Assembly (NCBI GenBank): GCA_900753715.1
Contig: CAAEAE010000048.1
Location: forward strand, 1-21,105
Direction of reading: 5' to 3'
From: an uncultured Roseburia sp.
GTDB taxonomy: Bacteria; Bacillota_A; Clostridia; Lachnospirales; Lachnospiraceae
DNA length: 21,105 bases
This document shows positions 7,858-15,453 of this stretch, one piece after another. Each line of letters starts with the position of its first letter. Positions within the stretch are counted from its first letter, which is position 1. A model generated the notes under the pieces. The model was not told where the DNA came from. It ran no database searches and saw only the letters and a program-made list of their open reading frames with translations. Made by a program: the position numbers and the translations under genes.

Positions 7858-8820
7858 ATGAAGAAGTATGATGTTGTTGCGCTTGGTGAATTGTTGATAG
7901 ATTTTACACAAAACGGATATAGCGAGCAGGGCAACCCGATTTTTGAGGCAAATCCAGGAGGAGCTCCCTGCAATGTTCTTGCCATGCTGCAGAAGCTTGG
8001 GCGTAAAACAGCGTTTATCGGTAAGGTTGGACGAGATGGCTTTGGATTCCAACTTGAAAAGGCATTGAAGGAAGTTTCCATTGCAACGGACAATTTATGC
8101 TTTGATGATGTGCGTACAACATTAGCTGTGGTGCAAAAGAAATCAGATGGAGACAGGGATTTTTTCTTTTACAGGAATCCGGGGGCAGATATTATGCTCA
8201 GACCGGAAGAGATACGGGAGAATCTGATTAAAATGACGAAGATCTTTCATTATGGTTCCCTGTCCCTTACAAACGAACCGGTCAGAACAGCGACACGGAA
8301 AGCAGTTGGTATTGCTGAAGAAGCAGGAGTTATTATTTCGTTTGATCCAAATTTAAGAAAACCACTGTGGAAAACGGAAGCTCTTGCCAGAGAACAGATA
8401 GAATACGGAGTACGGCATTGCCAGGTGTTAAAAATATCAGATGATGAGCTGGTCTGGTTTACCGGAAAAGAAGATTTTGATCAGGCGGCAGAGTATATGC
8501 AAACCCAATATCATATTCCCCTTCTTTTGATATCAATGGGAAAACAGGGAAGCCGTGCTTATTGTGGTGAACAGCGGGCAGAAATTCCGGCATTTTTAAA
8601 TCCCCATACTATTGAAACCACGGGTGCCGGAGATACTTTTATGGGATGTATGCTGCATCAGATTCTGGACAGAGGGTTTCGGAATTTAACAAAAACAGAT
8701 ATGGAAGAAATGTTACAGTTTGCAAATGCGGCAGCTTCGCTTATTACAACCAAAAGAGGTGCACTCAGGGTGATGCCTGCAAAGCAGGAAATTAAGGATT
8801 ATCTTTCTGCCTTCTGTTAA
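7858..8820 (+). CDS. PfkB-family fructokinase
   Basis: A 320-residue ribokinase/PfkB-family sugar kinase, normal length. It has the N-terminal substrate block ALGELLIDFT with PGGAPCNV (33-40) and the C-terminal ATP/anion-hole signature ETTGAGDTFMG, with catalytic base Asp259. GELLIDF plus GGAPxNVA-like sequence is typical of bacterial fructokinases, and the GH32 neighbour supports fructose to fructose 6-phosphate; other hexose or ketose substrates cannot be excluded. An ATG at 7852 overlaps the GH32 stop. However, GAGG at 7847-7850 is only one base from it and seven from the ATG at 7858, so the latter is chosen. It is the last gene of the operon; no strong hairpin follows directly, the first good terminator being near 9016. 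Confidence 0.9.
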   Translation: MKKYDVVALGELLIDFTQNGYSEQGNPIFEANPGGAPCNVLAMLQKLGRKTAFIGKVGRDGFGFQLEKALKEVSIATDNLCFDDVRTTLAVVQKKSDGDRDFFFYRNPGADIMLRPEEIRENLIKMTKIFHYGSLSLTNEPVRTATRKAVGIAEEAGVIISFDPNLRKPLWKTEALAREQIEYGVRHCQVLKISDDELVWFTGKEDFDQAAEYMQTQYHIPLLLISMGKQGSRAYCGEQRAEIPAFLNPHTIETTGAGDTFMGCMLHQILDRGFRNLTKTDMEEMLQFANAAASLITTKRGALRVMPAKQEIKDYLSAFC

Positions 8821-8911
8821 TAAGGTTTTGTTATTTAATATATATCTTTCGATTTGGTGAAAATGCACAAAAAGTAATAACGATTTTTGTAATATTTGTG
8901 AATCGTGAGTA

Positions 8912-8940
8912 TTTACGCAAAAATAGGCATATGCTATTAT
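8912..8940 (+). promoter_or_regulatory. Strong extended -10 promoter in the 400-base gap
   Basis: TTTACG (8912-8917), a 17-base spacer, then TGC-TATTAT with the -10 box at 8935-8940 and the TG extension at 8932-8933. The predicted start is near 8947. It is aimed at the short stretch ending in the terminator at 9016-9041, not directly at an open reading frame. Confidence 0.6.
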
Positions 8941-8946
8941 ACTACT

Positions 8947-9041
8947 TGTAACCCCCCCAATACATTATATAGTTTTTGCTATACCCCATAAGAAAGAAAT
9001 ACCTTCTCTAAAAAGGACAGTAAATGTTTACTGTCTTTTTT
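8947..9041 (+). ncRNA. Candidate small C-rich RNA or attenuated leader (about 95 nt)
   Basis: Bounded by the promoter at 8912-8940 and an intrinsic terminator at 9016-9041, with no credible coding frame inside. It contains a run of seven C (8952-8958), a small hairpin TATAG/CTATA (8968-8972, 8979-8983) and a second C run (8984-8987). The C runs have no G-rich partner within the transcript and would stay single-stranded, as in Firmicute small RNAs that pair with Shine-Dalgarno sequences. It could instead be the premature-termination leader of the GH13 gene 190 bases downstream. I recognise no known RNA family. Confidence 0.4.
9016..9041 (+). terminator. Intrinsic terminator
   Basis: A perfect 9-bp stem GACAGTAAA (9016-9024) / TTTACTGTC (9027-9035) followed directly by TTTTTT and preceded by AAAAG, so it may also work on the minus strand. 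It would end both the candidate small RNA and any read-through from the fructokinase gene. Confidence 0.85.
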
Positions 9042-9096
9042 ACTATGCCGCGACTTTAATGCGGTAAAGCAGTAAAGAAAAAGATGGCGCATACTG

Positions 9097-9126
9097 TTCT
9101 TGATTCTGGGACATGGTTGGTATAAA
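9097..9126 (+). promoter_or_regulatory. Candidate promoter of the GH13 gene
   Basis: An extended -10, TGG-TATAAA (TG at 9118-9119, box 9121-9126). Upstream is TTCTTG (9097-9102, 18-base spacer) or the better-looking TTGATT (9100-9105, only 15 bases). The predicted leader is about 95 bases and includes the palindrome CCGATCGG (9148-9155) and the imperfect dyad at 9183-9199. Confidence 0.4.
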
Positions 9127-9182
9127 ATAAATCTGATTATGATTTTTCCGATCGGGTTATACTCATTTTTGTGTAACGAATC

Positions 9183-9199
9183 AGAATAGTTACCATTCT
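9183..9199. promoter_or_regulatory. Imperfect dyad upstream of the GH13 gene
   Basis: AGAATAGTTACCATTCT is a 17-base dyad around T9191 with one mismatched pair per side (7 of 8 pairs match). It overlaps a possible -10 box TATAAA (9199-9204) and lies 14 bases before the ribosome binding site. It could be an operator; which protein would bind it is unknown. Confidence 0.25.
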
Positions 9200-9226
9200 A
9201 TAAAAAACAGATGGAGCATATTGTAT

Positions 9227-11329
9227 ATGGATATCAATCGTATTATGAAAACCGAGCAAAACATGATATATATATCAGAAATGAGGCCGGTTTTTAACCG
9301 TGCGGCATTATTCAGTGACACAACAGAGAATTATATCAGTCCTGCAGAACCCAATCCGTATTCTGAAGTACAGGTACGATTCCGTACCAAGGCGAAGAAT
9401 ATCGACCGGGTTTTTCTGGTACACGATAATGAGAGAATTCTGATGACCGTTACAGAAGGGGACGATGAGTTTGATTATTTTACCTGTTCCATCGAGGTAG
9501 AGCAGGAACAGTACAGCTATTATTTTGAGGTGCAGGTCGGAAGGATTAATTGTGTCTATGATACGCGCGGAGTTTCCAAGTACCCTGAGGAAACGTTCTT
9601 TTTCCGGATTATTCCGGGCTTTAAGACGCCGAAATGGGCTAAGGGAGCGGTAATGTACCAGATCTACGTGGATCGCTTCTATAATGGCGATCCGACGAAT
9701 GATGTCCTGACAAATGAATATCAGTATATCGGGGACAAATCCGTCCGCGTAGAGGACTGGAACAAGCATCCGGCCAGCATGGGGGTCCGTGAATTTTACG
9801 GAGGTGATCTGCAGGGTGTACTTGATAAGATGGATTATCTGCAGGATCTTGGCATTGATGTTATTTATTTTAATCCCCTGTTTGTTTCTCCGTCCAATCA
9901 CAAGTATGATATTCAGGATTATGACTACATTGATCCGCATATTGGAAAAATTGTCCATGACGAGGGAGAGCTTTTGCGCCCCGATCAGAAGGAGAATCGT
10001 GAAGCAACCAGATATATTGACCGCGTGACCAATAAGGAAAATCTCGAAGCCAGCAATGAGCTTTTTGCACAGGTGGTGGCGGAGGCTCATAAGCGTGGCA
10101 TGAAGGTCATTCTGGATGGTGTGTTTAATCATTGCGGATCCTTTAATAAATGGATGGACAGAGAGCGTATTTATGAGAATGCGCCCGGATATGAAAAGGG
10201 CGCCTATATCAGTAAGGATAGTCCGTATCACAATTATTTTCAGTTTTTTAATGATCATGCGTGGCCTTATAACAGTGCATATGATGGCTGGTGGGGACAT
10301 GATACCCTGCCGAAGCTTAACTATGAACAGTCAAAGGAGCTGTTTAACTATGTGATGCATATTGCAGCTAAATGGGCTTCTTTTCCCTATAACATTGATG
10401 GCTGGCGTCTGGATGTGGCTGCAGACCTTGGACACAGTCCGGAGTATAATCATTATTTCTGGCAGCAGTTCCGTAAGGCAGTCCGGGATGTGAATCCGGA
10501 AGCAATTGTACTTGCGGAGCATTACGGAAGTCCGAGAGACTGGCTGAACGGCAAGGAATGGGATACGGTGATGAACTATGATGCATTCATGGAGCCGGTA
10601 ACATGGTTTCTGACCGGTATGCAGAAGCACAGTGATGATTTCCGTGGAAATATGCTCGGCAATGCAGACAGCTTCTTACAGGCAATGCGTTATCATATGG
10701 CAAGCTTTACGACACCGTCCTTACAGATCGCCATGAATGAGTTATCGAATCATGATCACTCCCGGTTTCTGACAAGAACCAATCATATGGTGGGAAGAAC
10801 GAATACCTTAGGACCGGAGGCAGCAGAAGCGGGCGTAAATAAGGCAGTGCTGCGCGAAGCAGTTGTCATTCAGATGACCTGGCCCGGTGCACCAACGATT
10901 TATTATGGCGATGAAGCCGGAGTATGCGGCTTTACGGATCCGGATAACCGGAGAACCTATCCATGGGGGAAGGAGGATAAGGAGCTTATCCGTTTCCACA
11001 AGGAAATGATCCGTATCCATAAAGAGAATAAGGAACTGTTAACCGGATCCCTGAAATTTCTGGATGGGGATTATAATATTCTGGCTTACGGACGTTTTAA
11101 CCGTCATGCATGCACAGCGGTTTTCCTTAACAATAACGACCACGAAATTACCAGAGAGATAGACGTGTGGTATATTGGTGCTCCCAAGGAAGGTGTTATG
11201 CAATGTGTGATGCTGACCACTGCAGATGGATTTGATGTAGAAGTGCATGAGTATCCCATTGTTTCCGGTAAGGTGATGGTGACACTTCCCGGAACGTCTG
11301 CAATTGTGTTGAGATATGAGAAAGCGTAA
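9227..11329 (+). CDS. GH13 alpha-glucan hydrolase, neopullulanase/cyclomaltodextrinase-like
   Basis: A 700-residue intracellular alpha-amylase-family enzyme acting on malto-oligosaccharides or cyclodextrins. The N-terminal ~130 residues look like a CBM34-type beta-sandwich (VQVRFRTKAKNIDRVFLV, ending EETFFFRIIPGFKTPKW). The barrel begins AVMYQIYVDRFYNGD. The conserved regions are DGVFNHCG (I), DGWRLDVAA with nucleophile Asp396 (II), AEHYG with acid/base Glu431 (III) and NELSNHDHSR with Asp510 (IV). About 60 extra residues sit between DYIDPHIG and the EAHKRGMKVILDG strand, which makes it longer than typical neopullulanases of about 580-590 residues. There is no signal peptide. The frame is also open from a TTG at 9221; the ATG at 9227 has GGAG 10 bases before it. 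The gene appears somewhat richer in G+C than its neighbours. It is followed after 29 bases by the kinase gene. Confidence 0.88.
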   Translation: MDINRIMKTEQNMIYISEMRPVFNRAALFSDTTENYISPAEPNPYSEVQVRFRTKAKNIDRVFLVHDNERILMTVTEGDDEFDYFTCSIEVEQEQYSYYFEVQVGRINCVYDTRGVSKYPEETFFFRIIPGFKTPKWAKGAVMYQIYVDRFYNGDPTNDVLTNEYQYIGDKSVRVEDWNKHPASMGVREFYGGDLQGVLDKMDYLQDLGIDVIYFNPLFVSPSNHKYDIQDYDYIDPHIGKIVHDEGELLRPDQKENREATRYIDRVTNKENLEASNELFAQVVAEAHKRGMKVILDGVFNHCGSFNKWMDRERIYENAPGYEKGAYISKDSPYHNYFQFFNDHAWPYNSAYDGWWGHDTLPKLNYEQSKELFNYVMHIAAKWASFPYNIDGWRLDVAADLGHSPEYNHYFWQQFRKAVRDVNPEAIVLAEHYGSPRDWLNGKEWDTVMNYDAFMEPVTWFLTGMQKHSDDFRGNMLGNADSFLQAMRYHMASFTTPSLQIAMNELSNHDHSRFLTRTNHMVGRTNTLGPEAAEAGVNKAVLREAVVIQMTWPGAPTIYYGDEAGVCGFTDPDNRRTYPWGKEDKELIRFHKEMIRIHKENKELLTGSLKFLDGDYNILAYGRFNRHACTAVFLNNNDHEITREIDVWYIGAPKEGVMQCVMLTTADGFDVEVHEYPIVSGKVMVTLPGTSAIVLRYEKA

Positions 11330-11358
11330 CAAGTAACAGCAGATGGATGAGGTATGAG

Positions 11359-13191
11359 ATGAAATTCCTGAAGAATCTCTATTTGCAATGTATTGAAAGA
11401 AAGCTGTCAAATAAAATCACATTTGTTATCGGAGTTATTTTCGTTATACAGGTCGTGATGGTTTTTGTGATGTATTCTTATTCTTATCATATCCGTCGTG
11501 AAGAAATTGTTGAAAATAATATACAGATACTGCATCAGGTAAATACAAATTATTTTGCCGGGATTATTGAAGAAATTGATACTGCTTCCATGGAAATCTT
11601 CTATGATAAAGTATTTTGGGAGAGAAATGAAGGAACTTCGGTAAATGAGGATAGTCAGATTTATAACATACTGGCAAATCAGTATCATTCCAATAATGAT
11701 TTGAACAGTATTTACCTGTATTCCAGTGCATCAAATAAATTCTATATTATGGATGAGGCTTCCTTTAACCAGATTCCGGTGAAATCTTCGGCCAGTACAC
11801 TGTATATATTTAATGGTGACGATTTGCAGAAAATGCCCTGGTATGAGGCGGCACAGGAAAATAATGGTCTGGCAGTATCACTGGCAACGGAGATCCGGCA
11901 TAACAATCAGGATATTATCTGTTTTTCACGGTATATGCAGTATCCGTTGAAAAATAATGATTATTATTTTGTGATTTCTTTAAACCTGGGTAAAAGGAAA
12001 TTTGACACGCTTTGCCGTCAGCTGAATAATGAAAATGAAGAACTGATGATTTTCGATCAGGAAAAGCTTATTTATGACAGCAGTAACCAGTCGGATGAAG
12101 TGATAAATGATTTGGCACAGACGATTCAAAAGCAGGAAGCGGCAAATTACTGGTTCACAGCAAAAATCAATTCAAGAAAATATGTGGTTATTGGTGACAG
12201 ATCTGAAGACAATGGTTGGACCATGTTAAAACTGGTGCCGCAGAATGAGATGATCAGAGATGTTAGGCTACAGTTCCTGACGAACTGTTTTATTGTCTTT
12301 CTTATCTTTTCAGCAGGCATTTTCTGTCTGTCCTATATTATTAACCGAACCATGAAACCAATTGAAAATCTGGCAGAAATCATGAGGCATTACCGGCAGG
12401 GAAAGCGCTATGAGGAACCCGAACTGAGTGGAAGGCTTGATGAGGTAGGTACACTGTATTCCAGCTTTGAAAAAATGAATGAGAGAATTAATACACTGAT
12501 TGAATCGGAATATCAGAGTCAGATCCAGGAGAAGCAGGCCCGGCTGGAAGCATTACAGGCGCAGCTGGATCCACATTTTCTTTATAATACGTTGCAGACG
12601 ATCAGTGGAATTGCCATAGAAAATAATGTATTAGAAATTGAAGAAATTAATAATTCACTCAGTGAGATTTTACGATACAGCTTAAACAACAGTAAACAGC
12701 TGGTAAAGATTGACGAAGAAGTAAAAATTGTACAGGATTATATGAATATACAAAAACACCGGTTTGGTGACAGGGTAAATCTGGAGATTGATTTGTCCAA
12801 AGAGGCTCTTGAACTTCGGGTTCCGGTATTCTTTTTACAGCTTCCGGTAGAAAATGCGATCAAGCATGGTATGGAAAAGTCGGTTCATACTGTAAATATC
12901 CATGTTTATGATACGCGGATCAGGCATATTTTTTATATCCATGTGGAAGATGATGGACATGGAGTTACCGATGAACGTCTGGAAGAGATCCGAACGATGC
13001 TTCGGGGAGAAAGCAGGACGGAATCTAATGAATATAAACCAAAAGGCCTGGTTAATCTAAATGAGAGAATCAGGCAGCAGTTTGGTTCAGATTATGGTGT
13101 ATGGATTGATCATATGGCAGAGGGCGGTACACAGGTCGTGCTTACAGTACCAGAAGGAGGACAGGATGCTGAAAGTACTCATAGCGGATGA
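11359..13191 (+). CDS. YesM/LytS-type sensor histidine kinase
   Basis: A 610-residue membrane sensor kinase of the HPK7 (YesM) type. Transmembrane segments lie at about 20-41 and 306-328, flanking an extracellular sensor region of ~260 residues that resembles a double Cache fold. A HAMP-like linker (RTMKPIENLAEIM) and coiled segment (ESEYQSQIQEKQARLEALQ) lead to the H-box QLDPHFLYNTL with phospho-acceptor His406. The ATPase part has the N-box VENAIKHG (497-504), DDGHG (531-535) and KGLVNLNERI. The N-box reads LQLPVENA where most relatives have QPLVENA. The frame also opens at 11347, but GAGG lies 6 bases before the ATG at 11359. It overlaps the response regulator gene by 26 bases, so the pair is translationally coupled. 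It probably senses an external sugar or the loaded binding protein of the downstream importer. Confidence 0.93.
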   Translation: MKFLKNLYLQCIERKLSNKITFVIGVIFVIQVVMVFVMYSYSYHIRREEIVENNIQILHQVNTNYFAGIIEEIDTASMEIFYDKVFWERNEGTSVNEDSQIYNILANQYHSNNDLNSIYLYSSASNKFYIMDEASFNQIPVKSSASTLYIFNGDDLQKMPWYEAAQENNGLAVSLATEIRHNNQDIICFSRYMQYPLKNNDYYFVISLNLGKRKFDTLCRQLNNENEELMIFDQEKLIYDSSNQSDEVINDLAQTIQKQEAANYWFTAKINSRKYVVIGDRSEDNGWTMLKLVPQNEMIRDVRLQFLTNCFIVFLIFSAGIFCLSYIINRTMKPIENLAEIMRHYRQGKRYEEPELSGRLDEVGTLYSSFEKMNERINTLIESEYQSQIQEKQARLEALQAQLDPHFLYNTLQTISGIAIENNVLEIEEINNSLSEILRYSLNNSKQLVKIDEEVKIVQDYMNIQKHRFGDRVNLEIDLSKEALELRVPVFFLQLPVENAIKHGMEKSVHTVNIHVYDTRIRHIFYIHVEDDGHGVTDERLEEIRTMLRGESRTESNEYKPKGLVNLNERIRQQFGSDYGVWIDHMAEGGTQVVLTVPEGGQDAESTHSG

Positions 13192-13888
13192 TGAGAGAAT
13201 TGTGCGTAAAACACTCCGGCTCATTGGTAATTGGGATGAGTATGAAATGGAGATTGTCGGGGAAGCACAGAATGGGATGGAAGCCCTTGAAATGATCGAT
13301 CAGCTTAAACCGGATATCCTGTTACTGGACATGAAGATGCCCGGGCTTTCCGGAAATCAGATATTGGAGCAGCTGACAGGGGATAGAAAGCGGATACATG
13401 TTATTGTGATCAGTGGCTATGATGATTTTGAATATGCCAGGATGGCTTTAAAATATGGTGCAATTGATTACCTGTTAAAGCCTATTAACAGGAACGAATT
13501 TAATCAGGCACTGCACAGGATTTATGAGAATGAGCAAAAAATGCAGATCCAGGGTGTAGAACGTAAAAAGGATGCTTTGGAACAGATTAAAGATAAAATT
13601 GATACTTATTACATGGAGGATATTTCTCTTACAAATCTGGCAGAAGCATATTTTATGAACAGCGATGTTTTATCCAGATTATTTAAGAAAAAATATGGTG
13701 TCAATATTACGAGTTATATTAATGATGTCCGGCTGACGCAGGCAAAAATTTATCTGACGGCAGGATATAACAGTGCACAGGTATCGGAAATGGTAGGCTA
13801 TCATGACAGCAATTATTTCAGCCGTGTATTTAAAAAGTATTATGGGATATCTCCGACACAGTTTGTAGATGAAATGAATCATAGTTGA
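13166..13888 (+). CDS. YesN-type response regulator (REC + AraC DNA-binding domain)
   Basis: A 240-residue response regulator. The receiver domain (about 1-120) has the acidic pocket Asp8-Asp9, phospho-acceptor Asp55 in LLLDMKMPG, Ser83 and Lys105 in LLKP. The C-terminal AraC/XylS domain has two helix-turn-helices, seen in ISLTNLAEAYFMNSDVLSRL and the signature SEMVGYHDSNYFSRVFKKYY...SPTQF. It lacks the long middle region present in many YesN proteins (about 500 residues). The start is the ATG at 13166 with AGGAGG five bases upstream; the frame is open further 5' but only inside the kinase gene. It is partner of the overlapping kinase and the likely activator of the promoter just downstream, where 21-bp-spaced direct repeats occur. 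Confidence 0.93.
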   Translation: MLKVLIADDERIVRKTLRLIGNWDEYEMEIVGEAQNGMEALEMIDQLKPDILLLDMKMPGLSGNQILEQLTGDRKRIHVIVISGYDDFEYARMALKYGAIDYLLKPINRNEFNQALHRIYENEQKMQIQGVERKKDALEQIKDKIDTYYMEDISLTNLAEAYFMNSDVLSRLFKKKYGVNITSYINDVRLTQAKIYLTAGYNSAQVSEMVGYHDSNYFSRVFKKYYGISPTQFVDEMNHS

Positions 13889-13891
13889 AGG

Positions 13892-13920
13892 AAAGGGTCA
13901 TTTGAAAAAATGATCCTTTT
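13892..13920 (+). terminator. Terminator after the two-component genes
   Basis: AAAGGGTCATTT (13893-13903) pairs with AAATGATCCTTTT (13908-13920) with one G-T pair and a tiny loop, ending in four T then GT. It separates the regulatory genes from the transport operon. The short U tract suggests incomplete termination. Confidence 0.65.
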
Positions 13921-13953
13921 GTCGATTTTGTCCTAAAAACAGTCGAAAATGTC
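13921..13953 (+). promoter_or_regulatory. Direct repeats, candidate binding site of the AraC-type response regulator
   Basis: GTCGATTTTGTC (13921-13932) and GTCGAAAATGTC (13942-13953) match at 9 of 12 positions and are exactly 21 bp apart, two helical turns, on the same face. They end 2 bases before the expected -35 position. That layout is typical of AraC/XylS-family activators that bind as head-to-tail pairs. Confidence 0.55.
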
Positions 13954-13955
13954 TA

Positions 13956-13984
13956 TGTCATGATGCATAATTAACAGATATGAT
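13956..13984 (+). promoter_or_regulatory. Candidate activator-dependent promoter of the GH127 operon
   Basis: A usable -10 TATGAT (13979-13984) has only TGTCAT at the -35 position (13956-13961), a poor match. A weak -35 directly beside the direct repeats fits a promoter that needs an activator. The predicted start is near 13991, giving a leader of about 38 bases with an AGAGGAGGG ribosome binding site. Confidence 0.45.
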
Positions 13985-14028
13985 ATAACCATGAAAGGCA
14001 ATTTCAAATGTAAAGAGGAGGGTTACAA

Positions 14029-15381
14029 ATGAAAAGTAAAAAATTAATATCACTTGGTATCATGGCAGCAATGCTTACAGGAATGGTATTGACAGGCTGT
14101 GGACAGAGCCAGCAGGCAGGGGAAACAACGCAGGGTTCATCGGAAGCGACAGAAACAACAGAATCAACATCAGCAGAAAGCACAGCAGCATCCGGTGAAA
14201 CGGTAGAATTGGAATTCCTGTTTGGAGATCCGAACAGAACGGAGATTTTCAGCAGAATTGTGGATGATTTTAATAACAGCCAAAGTGCTGTTCATGTGAC
14301 ATTTAATGCGACAGGAACCAATCATCTGGAAGAATTAATGACAAGACTTGCAGCAAATGATGCGCCGGATATGACCAGCCAGTTACAGGGGTATGAACTG
14401 GCAAGCTATGTGGAAGCAGGATATATCAAAGACATTAAAGATGAGCCATTTATGAAATATATCCGTGATACAGAGCTTGATACGGTTACCATAGACGGTG
14501 GGGTATATGGTATTCCGATGGACACACAGGCATGGGGTGTATTCTATAATAAAGAGTTATTTGATAAGGCAGGTATTTCAGAAGTTCCGACTACGGTAAC
14601 AGAATTAAAGGACTGTGTAGATAAGCTCAAGGCAGCAGGAATTACACCATTTGCAGCAGGGTATGCCACGGAATGGACAATTGGCCAGTTCCTTGGTTAT
14701 GGGGCATCTTCAATCCTGACTCCTGCAGCAGTAGAACTGGGAGATAATTATAAGAAAGGAAACTGGACCTTTGACCAGCCGGGAATTGATCAGGCGTTTG
14801 ACGTATTGGATCTGGTTGGTGATAATACCCAGGACCGGCCTTTTGATACCGATGTGTCCGGACAGTATGCAACCTTTGCAAAGGGAGATGCAGCCATGAT
14901 GCTGCAGGGTAACTGGTCCATCTTACAGATCAGGGAATTAAATCCGGATATTAAGATGGGAATGTTCCCACTGCCGATTTCAGATAATGCAGATGATCTA
15001 TTGTTCCCTAAGCAGTATGGATTTGTAATTAATGTTTTAAAAGCATCGGATGAAGATCCGAATAAGGCAGCAGCAATCAACCAGTTTATGGAATATTTCT
15101 TAAATCCTGAAAACGGAGGCGGATATTATTACGATGAAATTGGTGTACCTACAGCAAATGCATTGGCTGAGCCTAAATTAGATGAGGCATCTGAAATTCT
15201 GCAGCAGTATTTGGAAAATGAGAAAACCGTGTTTACTTATTATGCATATGAACCTGCGGGATTTGATGCAGAATCCTGGAAAGTAACGGTAGAGTACCTG
15301 AATTCCGGTAATAAGGATCACAAGAAGCTGATTCAGAATTTTAATGACGCATTTGATAAATATGCAGATGCATTAGAATAA
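14029..15381 (+). CDS. Lipoprotein sugar-binding protein of a CUT1 ABC importer (operon 2)
   Basis: A 450-residue family 1 extracellular solute-binding protein. The signal peptide MKSKKLISLGIMAAMLTGMV leads to lipobox VLTGC with lipidated Cys24. A Thr/Ser/Glu/Gln-rich linker (about 27-60) precedes the binding fold that begins VELEFLFGDPNRTEIF. Typical family segments are DAPDMTSQLQ, GIPMDTQAWGVFYNKELFDKAG and GDAAMMLQGNW. GAGGAGGG lies upstream of the ATG. The gene follows the direct-repeat promoter and is separated from its permeases by a hairpin terminator, which would yield an excess of binding protein over membrane subunits. It is not closely similar to the operon 1 binding protein. The ligand is unknown; two downstream GH127 genes suggest a beta-L-arabinofuranose-containing oligosaccharide. 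Confidence 0.92.
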   Translation: MKSKKLISLGIMAAMLTGMVLTGCGQSQQAGETTQGSSEATETTESTSAESTAASGETVELEFLFGDPNRTEIFSRIVDDFNNSQSAVHVTFNATGTNHLEELMTRLAANDAPDMTSQLQGYELASYVEAGYIKDIKDEPFMKYIRDTELDTVTIDGGVYGIPMDTQAWGVFYNKELFDKAGISEVPTTVTELKDCVDKLKAAGITPFAAGYATEWTIGQFLGYGASSILTPAAVELGDNYKKGNWTFDQPGIDQAFDVLDLVGDNTQDRPFDTDVSGQYATFAKGDAAMMLQGNWSILQIRELNPDIKMGMFPLPISDNADDLLFPKQYGFVINVLKASDEDPNKAAAINQFMEYFLNPENGGGYYYDEIGVPTANALAEPKLDEASEILQQYLENEKTVFTYYAYEPAGFDAESWKVTVEYLNSGNKDHKKLIQNFNDAFDKYADALE

Positions 15382-15392
15382 GTTTTATGAAT

Positions 15393-15438
15393 AGACTGCA
15401 AAATTAAAGTTCATATTATTTGATTTTGCAGTCTTTTT
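15393..15438 (+). terminator. Internal hairpin terminator between binding protein and permeases
   Basis: A perfect 12-bp stem AGACTGCAAAAT (15393-15404) / ATTTTGCAGTCT (15423-15434) with an 18-base loop is followed by TTTTTC. There is no convincing promoter between it and the permease gene, so read-through is needed. It likely sets binding-protein excess or protects the 3' end of that message. Confidence 0.8.
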
Positions 15439-15453
15439 CAATAGGAGACGGAC

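Noticed and set aside
9148..9155. CCGATCGG palindrome before the GH13 gene
   Set aside because: Only 8 bp with no symmetric extension, too short to call an operator.
9308..10300. 330-codon open frame on the minus strand
   Set aside because: It is antisense to the GH13 gene, whose catalytic motifs are all intact; its translation shows no domain.
14029..15381. Operon 2 as a duplication of operon 1 transport genes
   Set aside because: Binding proteins and permeases share only family-level features, and the regulators are of different types, so the loci look independently acquired rather than duplicated.
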